Source: Lysobacter capsici (GTDB lineage Bacteria; Pseudomonadota; Gammaproteobacteria; Xanthomonadales; Xanthomonadaceae). From it: DNA of 64,000 nt. The DNA lies in NCBI RefSeq assembly GCF_018732085.1, contig NZ_CP076103.1, positions 1,426,001-1,490,000 of the forward strand, read 5' to 3'. The notes below the pieces were generated by a model, which saw only the letters and a list, made by a program, of their open reading frames with translations, had not been told where the DNA came from and searched no databases. Positions 52,046-61,028 of the stretch are shown piece after piece. Numbering within the stretch: the first letter of the stretch is position 1; every line of letters begins with the position of its first letter. A program made the position numbers and the translations under genes.

Positions 52046-53083
52046 ATGGATATCGCCGAACTACTGGCGTTCTCGGTTAAGAACAAAGCATCCGACTTGC
52101 ATCTGTCGGCGGGCCTGCCGCCGATGATCCGGGTCGATGGCGACGTGCGCCGGATCAACATCCCGGCCCTGGACCACAAGCAGGTCCATGCGCTGGTCTA
52201 CGACATCATGTCGGACAAGCAGCGGCGCGACTTCGAAGAATTCCTCGAGGTCGACTTCTCCTTCGAAATCCCTGGCCTGGCGCGCTTCCGCGTCAACGCC
52301 TTCAACCAGAACCGCGGCGCCGGCGCCGTGTTCCGTACCATTCCCTCCGAAGTGCTGACCCTGGAAGACCTCGGCTGCCCGCCGATCTTCCGTCAGCTGA
52401 TCGAACAGCCGCAGGGCCTGATCCTGGTGACCGGGCCGACCGGCTCGGGCAAGTCGACCACGCTCGCGGCGATGATCGACCACATCAACAAGAACGAGTA
52501 CGCGCACATCCTGTCGGTGGAAGACCCGATCGAGTTCGTGCATACCTCGCAGAAGTGCCTGATCAACCAGCGCGAAATCCACCGCGACACGCACGGCTTC
52601 AACGAAGCCTTGCGCTCGGCGTTGCGCGAAGATCCCGACTACATCCTGGTCGGCGAGTTGCGCGACCTGGAAACCATCCGCCTGGCGCTGACCGCGGCGG
52701 AAACCGGCCACCTGGTGTTCGGCACCCTGCACACCTCCTCGGCGGCCAAGACCGTCGACCGCATCATCGACGTGTTCCCCGCCGGCGAAAAGCCGATGGT
52801 GCGCTCGATGCTGTCGGAATCGCTGCGCGCGGTGATCTCGCAGGCGCTGCTCAAGAAGGTCGGCGGCGGCCGTACCGCGGCCTGGGAAATCATGGTCGGC
52901 ATCCCGGCGATCCGGAACCTGATCCGCGAGGACAAGGTCGCGCAGATGTATTCGGCGATCCAGACCGGCCAGGGCTACGGCATGATGACGCTCGATCAGC
53001 ATCTGCAGGATCTGGTCAAGCGCGGCATGATCCTGCGCCCGCAGGCACGCGAGTACGCGAAGGACAAGCGCCTGTTCGACTGA
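52046..53083 (+). CDS. pilT: Type IV pilus retraction ATPase PilT
   Basis: A 345-aa protein starting MDIAELLAFSVKNKASDLHL. Walker A is GPTGSGKSTT; the Asp box/Walker B region reads DPDYILVGELRDLETIRLAL, and the His box is ETGHLVFGTLHTSSAAKTVD; the C-terminal arginine-finger and AIRNLIRE signature of PilT are present. It is a hexameric motor that pulls back type IV pili for twitching and DNA uptake. 107 bp before pilU. Confidence 0.97.
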   Translation: MDIAELLAFSVKNKASDLHLSAGLPPMIRVDGDVRRINIPALDHKQVHALVYDIMSDKQRRDFEEFLEVDFSFEIPGLARFRVNAFNQNRGAGAVFRTIPSEVLTLEDLGCPPIFRQLIEQPQGLILVTGPTGSGKSTTLAAMIDHINKNEYAHILSVEDPIEFVHTSQKCLINQREIHRDTHGFNEALRSALREDPDYILVGELRDLETIRLALTAAETGHLVFGTLHTSSAAKTVDRIIDVFPAGEKPMVRSMLSESLRAVISQALLKKVGGGRTAAWEIMVGIPAIRNLIREDKVAQMYSAIQTGQGYGMMTLDQHLQDLVKRGMILRPQAREYAKDKRLFD

Positions 53084-53190
53084 TCGCACGCGCCGGCGCC
53101 GCGCTGCGCGCGCGCCGGCACTGGCCCTCGGACGAACCGGCCTTGGCACGATTCCCCCTCTAGCTCCACACCTCCCGAGGAGGTAGCCCC

Positions 53191-54357
53191 ATGAATACCC
53201 CGGCCCCGACCAACCCGACCACCGCCTCCGGCGCGATCGACTTCACCTCCTTCCTCAAGCTGATGGCGCACCAGCGCGCCTCGGACTTGTTCATCACCTC
53301 GGGCATGCCCCCGTCGATGAAGGTCCACGGCAAGATCAGCCCGATCACCCAGAACCCGCTGACGCCGCAGCAAAGCCGCGACCTCGTGCTCAACGTGATG
53401 AATCCGCAGCAGCGCGAAGAGTTCGAAAAGACCCACGAGTGCAACTTCGCCATCGGCGTGACCGGCATCGGCCGCTTCCGCGTGAGCTGCTTCTACCAGC
53501 GCAACCAGGTCGGCATGGTGCTGCGCCGGATCGAGACCAAGATCCCGACCGTCGAAGAACTGAACCTGCCGCCGATCATCAAGACGCTGGCGATGACCAA
53601 GCGCGGCATCATCCTGTTCGTCGGCGCGACCGGCACCGGCAAGTCGACCTCGCTCGCGGCGATGATCGGCTACCGCAATCTGAATTCGACCGGCCACATC
53701 ATCACCATCGAAGACCCGATCGAGTTCGTGCATCGCCACGAAGGCTGCATCATCACCCAGCGCGAAGTCGGCATCGACACCGACAGCTGGGAAGCCGCGC
53801 TCAAGAACACCCTGCGCCAGGCGCCGGACGTGATCATGATCGGCGAGGTGCGCACCCGCGAAGGCATGGACCACGCCATCGCCTTCGCCGAAACCGGTCA
53901 CCTGGTGCTGTGCACGCTGCACGCCAACAACGCCAACCAGGCGATGGACCGCATCATCAACTTCTTCCCGGAAGACCGTCGCAACCAGTTGCTGATGGAC
54001 TTGTCGCTGAACCTCAAGGGCGTGGTCGCGCAGCAGCTGATCCCGACCCCCGACGGCAAGGGCCGCCGCGTCGCCATGGAAATCCTGCTCGGCACCCCGC
54101 TGGCCCAGGACTACATCCGCGACGGCGAAATCCACAAGCTCAAAGAACTGATGAAGGACTCCGTGCAGCTCGGCATGAAGACCTTCGACCAGGCGCTGTT
54201 CGAGCTGTACCAGGCCGGCGAGATCAGCTACGAAGACGCCCTGCGCTACGCCGACTCGCAGAACGAAGTGCGTTTGCGCATCAAGCTGGCGCAAGGTGGC
54301 GATGCGCGGACCTTGTCGCAGGGGTTGGATGGGGTTGAGGTGGCTGAGGTCAGGTGA
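53191..54357 (+). CDS. pilU: PilT-paralogous retraction ATPase PilU
   Basis: A 388-aa protein starting MNTPAPTNPTTASGAIDFTS after GAGGAGG. It has the PilU-specific TPQQSRDLVLNVMNPQQREE region, Walker A GATGTGKSTS and VIMIGEVRTREGMDHAIAFA, then ETGHLVLCTLHANNANQAMD. It assists PilT in pilus retraction. The C-terminal tail is longer than in PilT, and the last 15 residues are poorly conserved. A strong terminator follows. Confidence 0.96.
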   Translation: MNTPAPTNPTTASGAIDFTSFLKLMAHQRASDLFITSGMPPSMKVHGKISPITQNPLTPQQSRDLVLNVMNPQQREEFEKTHECNFAIGVTGIGRFRVSCFYQRNQVGMVLRRIETKIPTVEELNLPPIIKTLAMTKRGIILFVGATGTGKSTSLAAMIGYRNLNSTGHIITIEDPIEFVHRHEGCIITQREVGIDTDSWEAALKNTLRQAPDVIMIGEVRTREGMDHAIAFAETGHLVLCTLHANNANQAMDRIINFFPEDRRNQLLMDLSLNLKGVVAQQLIPTPDGKGRRVAMEILLGTPLAQDYIRDGEIHKLKELMKDSVQLGMKTFDQALFELYQAGEISYEDALRYADSQNEVRLRIKLAQGGDARTLSQGLDGVEVAEVR

Positions 54358-54376
54358 GGTCGCCGCATTCACGAAG

Positions 54377-54401
54377 AAGCCCGGCAATGCCGGGCTTTTT
54401 T
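54377..54401 (+). terminator. Intrinsic terminator after pilU
   Basis: AAGCCCGGCA-A-TGCCGGGCTT followed by T-run (TTTTTT to 54401), a classic stem with U-tract 20 bp after the pilU stop. Confidence 0.92.
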
Positions 54402-54615
54402 GTGCTTCCCATCAAGGTCGCGAGCTTTGAGACAGTGGTATGTGACTGTTTGCATTACGCAAGCTTCATGTCTTGAAAGCTGGTATGCGCGGCGGTGATG
54501 ATCGATCTGGGATTTCTCCAGAGTACGGCCAGTTCCTTGCCTGCCCGATGCGCTCGATCGACAGCGTACGTACGATCACGGATGTTCCACCGTTCCCCGC
54601 GGCTCTCTTCACCGG

Positions 54616-57600
54616 ATGAATGACATGGTTTTCAGCGTTTCTACCCGCTCCCTGCTGCTTGCTTGTTTTGCGCTTGCGGCGGCCCTCGTGCCCAATCTGT
54701 CCCAGGCCGCCGATCGGTATTGCGCCAATCGCTACATGCCGTTGAACCAGGAGTCGGCATGCTTCAAGACCAAGGCTGAGGCAGAGCAGTTCATTCGGAC
54801 CGAACCGGCCACGCCGAGTGGAAACTCGTTGCTGGAGTTGAAGTCGACGACGGCGGGCGGAGGGAATTTTTCGGAAACCTATGCCGTCAAGCCGGTGGCT
54901 CCTACGTTCTATGGAGACTATTACGTAGCCGACGACGAGTGGGGCAAGGGCCGTGGTTGCAGCTCGAACGGTGTATCTCAACCGAATGGGCAGATCGCTT
55001 GCGACGACGAAGATAAATTGGCGGCTGACATCAACGCCTCGTATACAGTTCCGGTCCTGGATCACTATTACGAGGGTTCTTACAATCTTGAGAATGGCCC
55101 TGGTTGGGGAAACAGTGGGCAGTACGTCTATTTGCGGCGTGACTATCTGTCGAGCAATCCGAGCGTGCGCAAGTACTTTGCAAGACTGTCCAGCACTGCT
55201 CTCAGGTCTTGGAGCGTTCGACGCACGGATTGGTTCAAGTGCCCGGAATTATTCAAGGGAACATGGGCAAACCCCAACGTCGACAAATGGCCGTACGCGT
55301 GCGCCAACACTTCGCGTGGCGAAATCTACTGGAAATCCGCTCAGCACGACTCATGCTGCAAAGATGGCAATCCCGCGGTCGCTGCAACCGGCAACAAGGA
55401 ATATCGCGAATCCGATTTCGACTGGGAAGGTGGCGCATTCTCGCGCGCCTACAACTCGATCAACGACCTGGTTCTGCAGTCGGGCCTGACCGATAGCTGG
55501 GCGCATTCGTTTTCCACCCGACTCATGATGTCCGCCGGCGCGCCGCAGATATGGATCACACCCGAAGGTTATCTCGAAGCGCTGAAGTTCGATTCGACCA
55601 CCTCGTCCTATGCGTCCACCAACCGGCCCGGCGTCGTCCTGGTCAAAGAGTCCGATGAGATCGCCGCACAGCGTGGCCGCTGGCGTCTTTCCGCGGCTTC
55701 GCAGGGCTTGCAATGGTTTAACGACAACGGGCGCTTGGTCAGCTTCGATCGCGCCGGTCGAGCGTTCTTCCTCGATTACTGCACCGACAGCGATGTCCAG
55801 TCCGGAACCTGCCTGGCTGCTGGCGACCTTCTCAGGGTCAGGAGCCCGTCAGGCCGCTCACTCAGCTTCGTCTATGCCGCCGCGATAGCGCCGCAACTCG
55901 ATGACAACGGCGTCCGTCTCGCGCGCATCACCGCCGACGGCGTGGTTCTGGCTGAATATGTTTACGATGGCTCGGGGCGCCTGACCCATGCGAGCAAGGC
56001 GGGCGACGGCGCCGGCGAGGGCAGGGAATATCTCTACGCCGAGGCCGGCCATCTATGCCGCAACGCCGCCGGCACCACGGTGCCAGGATGCAACGTCGTC
56101 AATTTCAGTCATCACCTGACCGGCGTCATCGACGAGAACGGACAACGCTACGCGACCTACGATTACGACGAATTCGGCCGTGTCGTGATCAGCGATCACG
56201 CGGGCGGCGCCGGTAAGGTCACGTTGACCTACGACGCTTCGGGCGGGACCACGGTGGCGCTGCCGACGGGGTCGACCAAGGCCTATACCTTCTCCACGGA
56301 GATTTTTCGCCAGCCGACCAAGGTCGCGATGTCCGTCACCGACGGGTCCGTGGCTGGAACTGATACAGCGTTCTACACCGGGAACCGTCGACAATGGAGC
56401 CAGGACGCGCGTGGCATGCGTACCCAGTACACCTACGATTATTTTCACGAGCTTACGCGCAAGACCGGCCTCACATCAGGAGGTGCCGCAACGGCGTTTG
56501 CTCGTACCACTCAGACGGATTGGTTTCCCTCCTACTCGCTGCCGAGCGAACGACGCATTCTGGACAACGCCAATGCGTTGGTCGCCAAGTCGAAGTGGAC
56601 CTACAACGATCGCGGCCAAGCCCTGACGTCGACGCAGGTCGATCCGGCCACCGCAATCGAGCGAACCGTAACCACGGCGTACTGCGATCCCAGCGACGTG
56701 ACGGCCGGCATGTGCCCGGTCGTGGGGGCGGTCAAGTCGGTCGATGGTCCTCGCTCCGACGTAAACGACGTCGCCAGCTATACCTACTACGCGAACGATG
56801 ACGCCGCGTGCGCCACGTCGCCGGCGACCTGCGCCTACCGCAAGGGCGATCTGTGGAAGATTACCAACTCGCTGGGACACGTTACCGAGTTCCTGCGCTA
56901 CGACTACAGCGGCCGTTTGCTGTCCAGCAAGGACGCCAACGGTGTCGTCACCGATATGGAGTACCTGCCGCGCGGTTGGCTGGCCAGCACGAAGGTGCGG
57001 GGCACGAATCCAAGCTCCGAAACCGATGACGTGATCACCCGCTACGAATACGACCTGATCGGGCAGGTCAAGAAAGTCATCCAGCCCGATGGCGCGTTCA
57101 TTCGCTACGAGTACGACGCGGCGCATCGCCTGACCGACATCTACGACAACGCCGGCAACCGCATCCACTACACGCTCGACGCCGCCGGCGCGCGGACCAA
57201 GGAAGACACCCGCGACAGCAGCGGCGCGCTGAAGCGCACCTTGTCGCGAATCTACAACCAACTGGGTCAGCTCAAAACCGCCAAGACGGCCTACGATCAC
57301 CCGACCGGCTTCACCTACGATGCCAGCGGCAACGGCGATGTCACCACCGACGCCCTGGGCCGCAAGGTCGACAACGATTACGACCCGCTCAACCGTCTGG
57401 CCAAGACGCTGCAGGACGTCGGCGGCATCAATGCGAAGACCGAGTTCAAGTACGACGCACTGGACCGCATGACCAAGGTCACCGACCCGAAGAATCTCGA
57501 TACCACATACTCCTACAACGGCTTCGGCGATCAGGTGCAGCTGACCAGTCCCGACACCGGCGTATCGACCTACACCTACGACAGCGCCGGCAATCGCAAG

Positions 57601-59526
57601 ACCGAAACCGATGCGCGCAACATCACGCGCACCTACAGCTACGATGCGCTCAACCGACCGACCGCCGTCGCGTACCCGACCACCAGCCTCAACGTGGGTT
57701 ATGAGTACGACGCCGTGCCCACCGTTTGCGCGGCGGGCGAGACCTTCGCCAAAGGCCGCTTGTCGTTGATGACCGATGCGAGCGGCAGCACCCAGTACTG
57801 CTACGACCGCTTCGGCCACATGGTTCGCAAGGTGCAGACCACCAACGGCAAAGTGTTCGTGGTGCGCTATGCGTACACGCTGGCGGGGCAGCTGAGCAGC
57901 CTGACCTATCCCGACGGCGCGGTCGTAACGTATCAGCGCGACGCGCAAGGCCGCATCAGCCAGATCGACACCAAGCGCGCGGTCGCGGGCGCGACGACCG
58001 AGGTGCTGTTGAGCCAGGCCACGTATCACCCGTTCGGCCCGACCGCGGGCTGGACCTACGGCAACGGCCGAACCTTCGCGCGACCGGTCGATCTGGATTA
58101 CCGCACCACGGCTGTCATCGATCCGTCCGCCGGCGGCCTCTCGGTCGGCTTCGGTTTCGACGCGGTCGGCAATATCGACAAGCTCACGCCGGCTGGTGCG
58201 ACCAATGCGCTGTTGACCTTCGGCTACGACGCGCTGAATCGATTGACCGCGTTGCGCGACGGGCCGAGTAACACGGCGATCGAGGCGTATACCTACGATG
58301 CCACCGGCAACCGCCAGAGCGTCACCACGGCTAGTGGCACTAAGACGTATACGTACCCGGCCGACAGCCATCGTCTGACTCAGGCTGGTCCGGATAGTCC
58401 GCGTAGTTATGACGCTAGTGGTAATTCCATTCAGATCGGCGGTAACAGCTTCGTCTACAGCGATGCCGGCCGTAGCAGCGAACTTAAACAGGGTGCGACG
58501 TTAGTCCAGACTTACCAGTACAACGGCCGGGGCGAGCAAGTTCGTAAGTACACGGCCTTGAATGATAGATACATAATCTATGACGAAGCTGGTCATTGGA
58601 TAGGCGAATACGGCAGTAACGGCATTGCGATTCAGCAAGCGATCTGGATGGATGATTTTCCCGTTGGTCTATGGGCGAGTGGCGGCGCGCAACAAGCGCT
58701 GCACTATCTCGAGCCGGATCATCTGGGTACGCCGCGGGTGGTGATCGATCCCATTCGGAATTTAGCTGTTTGGAATTGGGACTTGAGGGGGGAGGCGTTC
58801 GGCAATAGCCCGCCAAATCAGGATCCCGATACGGATGGGCAAGCTTTTACTTTAGATATGCGCTTTGCTGGTCAGGTATTCGATTCAGCTAGCGGGTTAA
58901 ATTTTAACTATTCAAGATATTATGATTCAAGCGCGGGAAGGTATGTTCAAAGCGATTCTATTGGATTAAGCGGAGGCATTTCAACCTATGCTTATGTAGA
59001 TGGGTCGCCATTAATTATGGTCGATCCTTACGGCTTGGCGGGCGTGGCCGCGTGGCAATCTGCGCCGGCCGCTCCTCCATCCAACTGGTCATTGGTTGGC
59101 GGTGCTGCAGGACGAGCCGGGTGGGTAGGTCTTGCCGGCTGGGCTGGGTGGCAGGTTGGCAGTTACATTCATGACAGAAACGCTAGTGCTATATCCGATC
59201 TGTTATCTGTAGCGGCGGATAACTGCCGATTCGATTATTATTGTAGATACTTGGAGGCGCAGATTAAAGCGGTTGCCTTTGAGGTTAGGCAACGTTACCT
59301 CGCGGCGCTTTCCGACAGAAATAACTTATTCATTATTGCGTTTTCGGTTAAAGCTGACGGCATGCGTAGAAAAGGAACTTGGTTAGGTCATAAGCAACAG
59401 TTTGAAGGTAAGCAGAAGCAACTTTTTGATCTAATAAAAGATGCGATATCTAAAGGTTGCCGGGTTTCATCAGAGGACATCACGTTAGCCACTGCTAATT
59501 TTCCTGATGCGCCATTGCCGAGGTGA
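54616..59526 (+). CDS. Secreted RHS/YD-repeat protein with variable C-terminal tip, candidate polymorphic toxin
   Basis: A 1636-aa protein with an N-terminal signal peptide (SLLLACFALAAALVPNLSQA). An N-terminal Cys-rich region (YCANRYMPLNQESACFKT, SAQHDSCCKDG) precedes many YD repeats (YEYDLIGQVKKV, YEYDAAHRLTDIYDNAGNRI, YTYDSAGNRKTETDAR) that form the RHS cage. The core ends at RYYDSSAGRYVQSDSIGLSG and VDPYGLAG (about residue 1475). The remaining 160 residues are a variable tip (GTWLGHKQQFEGKQKQLFDL, KGCRVSSEDITLAT), a likely toxin of unknown kind. The last 700 bp is much more AT-rich than the core, a sign of tip exchange. Confidence 0.88.
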   Translation: MNDMVFSVSTRSLLLACFALAAALVPNLSQAADRYCANRYMPLNQESACFKTKAEAEQFIRTEPATPSGNSLLELKSTTAGGGNFSETYAVKPVAPTFYGDYYVADDEWGKGRGCSSNGVSQPNGQIACDDEDKLAADINASYTVPVLDHYYEGSYNLENGPGWGNSGQYVYLRRDYLSSNPSVRKYFARLSSTALRSWSVRRTDWFKCPELFKGTWANPNVDKWPYACANTSRGEIYWKSAQHDSCCKDGNPAVAATGNKEYRESDFDWEGGAFSRAYNSINDLVLQSGLTDSWAHSFSTRLMMSAGAPQIWITPEGYLEALKFDSTTSSYASTNRPGVVLVKESDEIAAQRGRWRLSAASQGLQWFNDNGRLVSFDRAGRAFFLDYCTDSDVQSGTCLAAGDLLRVRSPSGRSLSFVYAAAIAPQLDDNGVRLARITADGVVLAEYVYDGSGRLTHASKAGDGAGEGREYLYAEAGHLCRNAAGTTVPGCNVVNFSHHLTGVIDENGQRYATYDYDEFGRVVISDHAGGAGKVTLTYDASGGTTVALPTGSTKAYTFSTEIFRQPTKVAMSVTDGSVAGTDTAFYTGNRRQWSQDARGMRTQYTYDYFHELTRKTGLTSGGAATAFARTTQTDWFPSYSLPSERRILDNANALVAKSKWTYNDRGQALTSTQVDPATAIERTVTTAYCDPSDVTAGMCPVVGAVKSVDGPRSDVNDVASYTYYANDDAACATSPATCAYRKGDLWKITNSLGHVTEFLRYDYSGRLLSSKDANGVVTDMEYLPRGWLASTKVRGTNPSSETDDVITRYEYDLIGQVKKVIQPDGAFIRYEYDAAHRLTDIYDNAGNRIHYTLDAAGARTKEDTRDSSGALKRTLSRIYNQLGQLKTAKTAYDHPTGFTYDASGNGDVTTDALGRKVDNDYDPLNRLAKTLQDVGGINAKTEFKYDALDRMTKVTDPKNLDTTYSYNGFGDQVQLTSPDTGVSTYTYDSAGNRKTETDARNITRTYSYDALNRPTAVAYPTTSLNVGYEYDAVPTVCAAGETFAKGRLSLMTDASGSTQYCYDRFGHMVRKVQTTNGKVFVVRYAYTLAGQLSSLTYPDGAVVTYQRDAQGRISQIDTKRAVAGATTEVLLSQATYHPFGPTAGWTYGNGRTFARPVDLDYRTTAVIDPSAGGLSVGFGFDAVGNIDKLTPAGATNALLTFGYDALNRLTALRDGPSNTAIEAYTYDATGNRQSVTTASGTKTYTYPADSHRLTQAGPDSPRSYDASGNSIQIGGNSFVYSDAGRSSELKQGATLVQTYQYNGRGEQVRKYTALNDRYIIYDEAGHWIGEYGSNGIAIQQAIWMDDFPVGLWASGGAQQALHYLEPDHLGTPRVVIDPIRNLAVWNWDLRGEAFGNSPPNQDPDTDGQAFTLDMRFAGQVFDSASGLNFNYSRYYDSSAGRYVQSDSIGLSGGISTYAYVDGSPLIMVDPYGLAGVAAWQSAPAAPPSNWSLVGGAAGRAGWVGLAGWAGWQVGSYIHDRNASAISDLLSVAADNCRFDYYCRYLEAQIKAVAFEVRQRYLAALSDRNNLFIIAFSVKADGMRRKGTWLGHKQQFEGKQKQLFDLIKDAISKGCRVSSEDITLATANFPDAPLPR

Positions 59527-59530
59527 TCAC

Positions 59531-59920
59531 ATGTTTGGTGGCGTGGACAAAATGGCTGATGCGTGGTTGCTTAGGTTAAAAAAAATCACTGGTGGAGAGC
59601 TGGATTCACGGTCGGATGGTGTGGATGAAACTGACTGGGTTTTGCATCAGTTGCAGGCAATAATAAGCAGGGACAAGAACTTTGATTTGATTGTTGAGTT
59701 TGTGAACAATGTTCTTGAAAAAGATTCAAGTGAATATGTCATGGATAATTTGGCGGCCGGTCCAATTGAATCGATGATTTTTAAAGATGAAGCTATGGCT
59801 GTGAGGGTAATTATCGGCGCAGCAAAAAAAAATGATGCCTTTAGGCGGATGCTTGATGGGGTATGGCAAAATAATGTTTCCAGTGAGTTTTGGGCGTTAA
59901 TTTTGAATGCAAAAAAATAG
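59531..59920 (+). CDS. DUF6869-like protein, candidate immunity protein for the RHS tip
   Basis: A 129-aa protein; the ATG at 59531 (MFGGVDKMADAWLLRLKKIT) follows AGGTGA, which overlaps the RHS stop. The segment DNLAAGPIESMIF and then AFRRMLDGVWQNNVSSEFWA fits my memory of the DUF6869 pattern (AAGPLE..., F...L.GVW). It is mostly helical and acidic, AT-rich like the RHS tip, and four bases downstream of it, the position of an immunity gene. Function is inferred from context. Confidence 0.68.
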   Translation: MFGGVDKMADAWLLRLKKITGGELDSRSDGVDETDWVLHQLQAIISRDKNFDLIVEFVNNVLEKDSSEYVMDNLAAGPIESMIFKDEAMAVRVIIGAAKKNDAFRRMLDGVWQNNVSSEFWALILNAKK

Positions 59921-59963
59921 GATGCGTAGCGGCGGTAATTAATGCATGGGGTATGCAACAAAC

Positions 59964-60074
59964 AGGGGTCAGAGTGAACTTTCGAAAAAATCCACTCTGA
60001 CCCCTATTTGTCTGCCGCTCACGGTGATGTTCGCCAGATCTAGGCTGAAGCGAGCAAAATAGGGGTCAGAGTGG
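59964..60074. repeat. Inverted repeats with GGGGTCAGAGTG core
   Basis: AGGGGTCAGAGTG at 59964-59976 pairs with CACTCTGACCCCT at 59993-60005, and CCACTCTGACCCCTATTT at 59992-60009 pairs perfectly with AAATAGGGGTCAGAGTGG at 60057-60074. This motif is common in intergenic repeats of xanthomonads. It follows the RHS module and frames a small gene fragment. Confidence 0.8.
60010..60055 (-). pseudogene. Fragment related to the barrel-like protein gene at 61.0-62.0 kb
   Basis: Read leftward, this stretch gives ARFSLDLANITVSGR; the gene at 61029-61955 has ARFGLDPANVTVSGS. The nucleotide match (about 37 of 45) covers CTGCCGCTCACGGTGA. It is too short to be a working gene. It suggests that a second copy once lay here and was lost or overwritten around the repeats. 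Confidence 0.7.
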
Positions 60075-60119
60075 CCTTTTGGAAAAGCTCCTTCTTTCCC
60101 CTGTCAGTTCGCTTGGGGC

Positions 60120-60227
60120 TCAGGCGGCGCAGGGCTTGGAGTTCGGGTTCAAGGGGCCGACAGGGTGGTCTCCATGTTCGCCGAGGCTTCGCGCTGGCAG
60201 GTACGGGACGATAGGGTTCTGACTCAT
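60120..60227 (-). CDS. Possible small protein, 35 aa
   Basis: A short frame, MSQNPIVPYLPARSLGEHGD to KPCAA, starting at ATG 60227, with only a weak purine-rich stretch (AAGAAACGACG) before the start. The composition is more protein-like than the surrounding GC frames, with one Cys near the end. It could be a small secreted or modified peptide, but no modification or export gene is beside it. The larger open frame containing it (to 60551) looks like an artefact of the repeat-rich DNA. Confidence 0.3.
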   Translation of the reverse strand: MSQNPIVPYLPARSLGEHGDHPVGPLNPNSKPCAA

Positions 60228-61028
60228 CGTCGTTTCTTGGGGGGTGTCAGATTCACCGGGACGGGCGAGCGCGGACAGCCTGGGTCGCGGTTTTGCGCGC
60301 CGAATGCGTCGTGCGGCGCAACTGCTTAGCGATGCGAAAGTTTGCGCAGCAGAGGTTTTTCCTTGCCCGCAAGGTCCAAATGCCCGAGGACGACCGTGCG
60401 AATGCCGCACGCAAGCCTCGCGAGCTTGCGCGCAAGCCAAAAGGCTCGCGACGGCGAGTGGCTGAGCCTCAAGCGCAAGGTTCATCGGGCCGAGCGCAAG
60501 GCTAAATGCTTCGCGCGCGGCCTTGTGGAGTGCGCTTGCAAGGCAAGACACCTTGCGTTCGCAAGCGGTGGAGCTCCGATCGCAAGGCTTTCTGGCTTGC
60601 GCGCAGAGGGTTTTGCTTCGCGGCTGGGACTTGCGGGGTTGCTTCGGCTATCCGCTGATGGCGCGCGGGGCGTTTTGGGGCTGCGGGCGGCCGATTGACG
60701 CCCGGCACCCGCCCAATCCGGCCCGGCGCTGAGGATCATTGAGACGGCGTCGGGATAAATCGCTTTGGACGTAGGCCGCCGGATGTTGCGCGGGGCGATC
60801 GGGGTGCTGCGGTTGGGGTTCCGCTCGGCGGCGCCGGTCTGCGCCAGCGGCGAACTTAGGCTTTGCGCTTCGACCGCCGTCACTGGCGCAGTGGCGGCCA
60901 AGAGGTATTACGACGGTGGAACGCAGGCGAGCGTGCGCTCAACCTCTCCAGCACAGAGACGAAATACGAAAATTGGGGCCAGAGCAGCTTTTCGCGGCGG
61001 CGCTATGCCAGCCGCGACTGCCGCTCAA
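60228..61028. other. Gene-free, low-complexity region rich in TTGCG/CGCAAG words
   Basis: About 800 bp. From 60350 to 60620 the words CGCAAGG, CTTGCG and GCAAGC recur dozens of times in both orientations, with a palindromic core GAGCTTGCGCGCAAGCC near 60423. Every frame gives Arg/Ala-rich products. I see no gene. The right end, to 61028, contains GGGGCCAGAGCAGC, a loose relative of the GGGGTCAGAGTG motif. Confidence 0.55.

Noticed and set aside
56476..58371. 631-aa leftward frame inside the RHS gene
   Set aside because: Antisense shadow of the YD repeats.
59964..60074. Possible insertion-sequence ends (GGGGTCAGAGTG inverted repeats)
   Set aside because: No transposase gene or target-site duplication is visible; kept only as repeats.
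60342..60698. Several 60-140 aa frames in the CGCAAG-rich region
   Set aside because: Low-complexity DNA open in most frames; no ribosome sites and no domain features.
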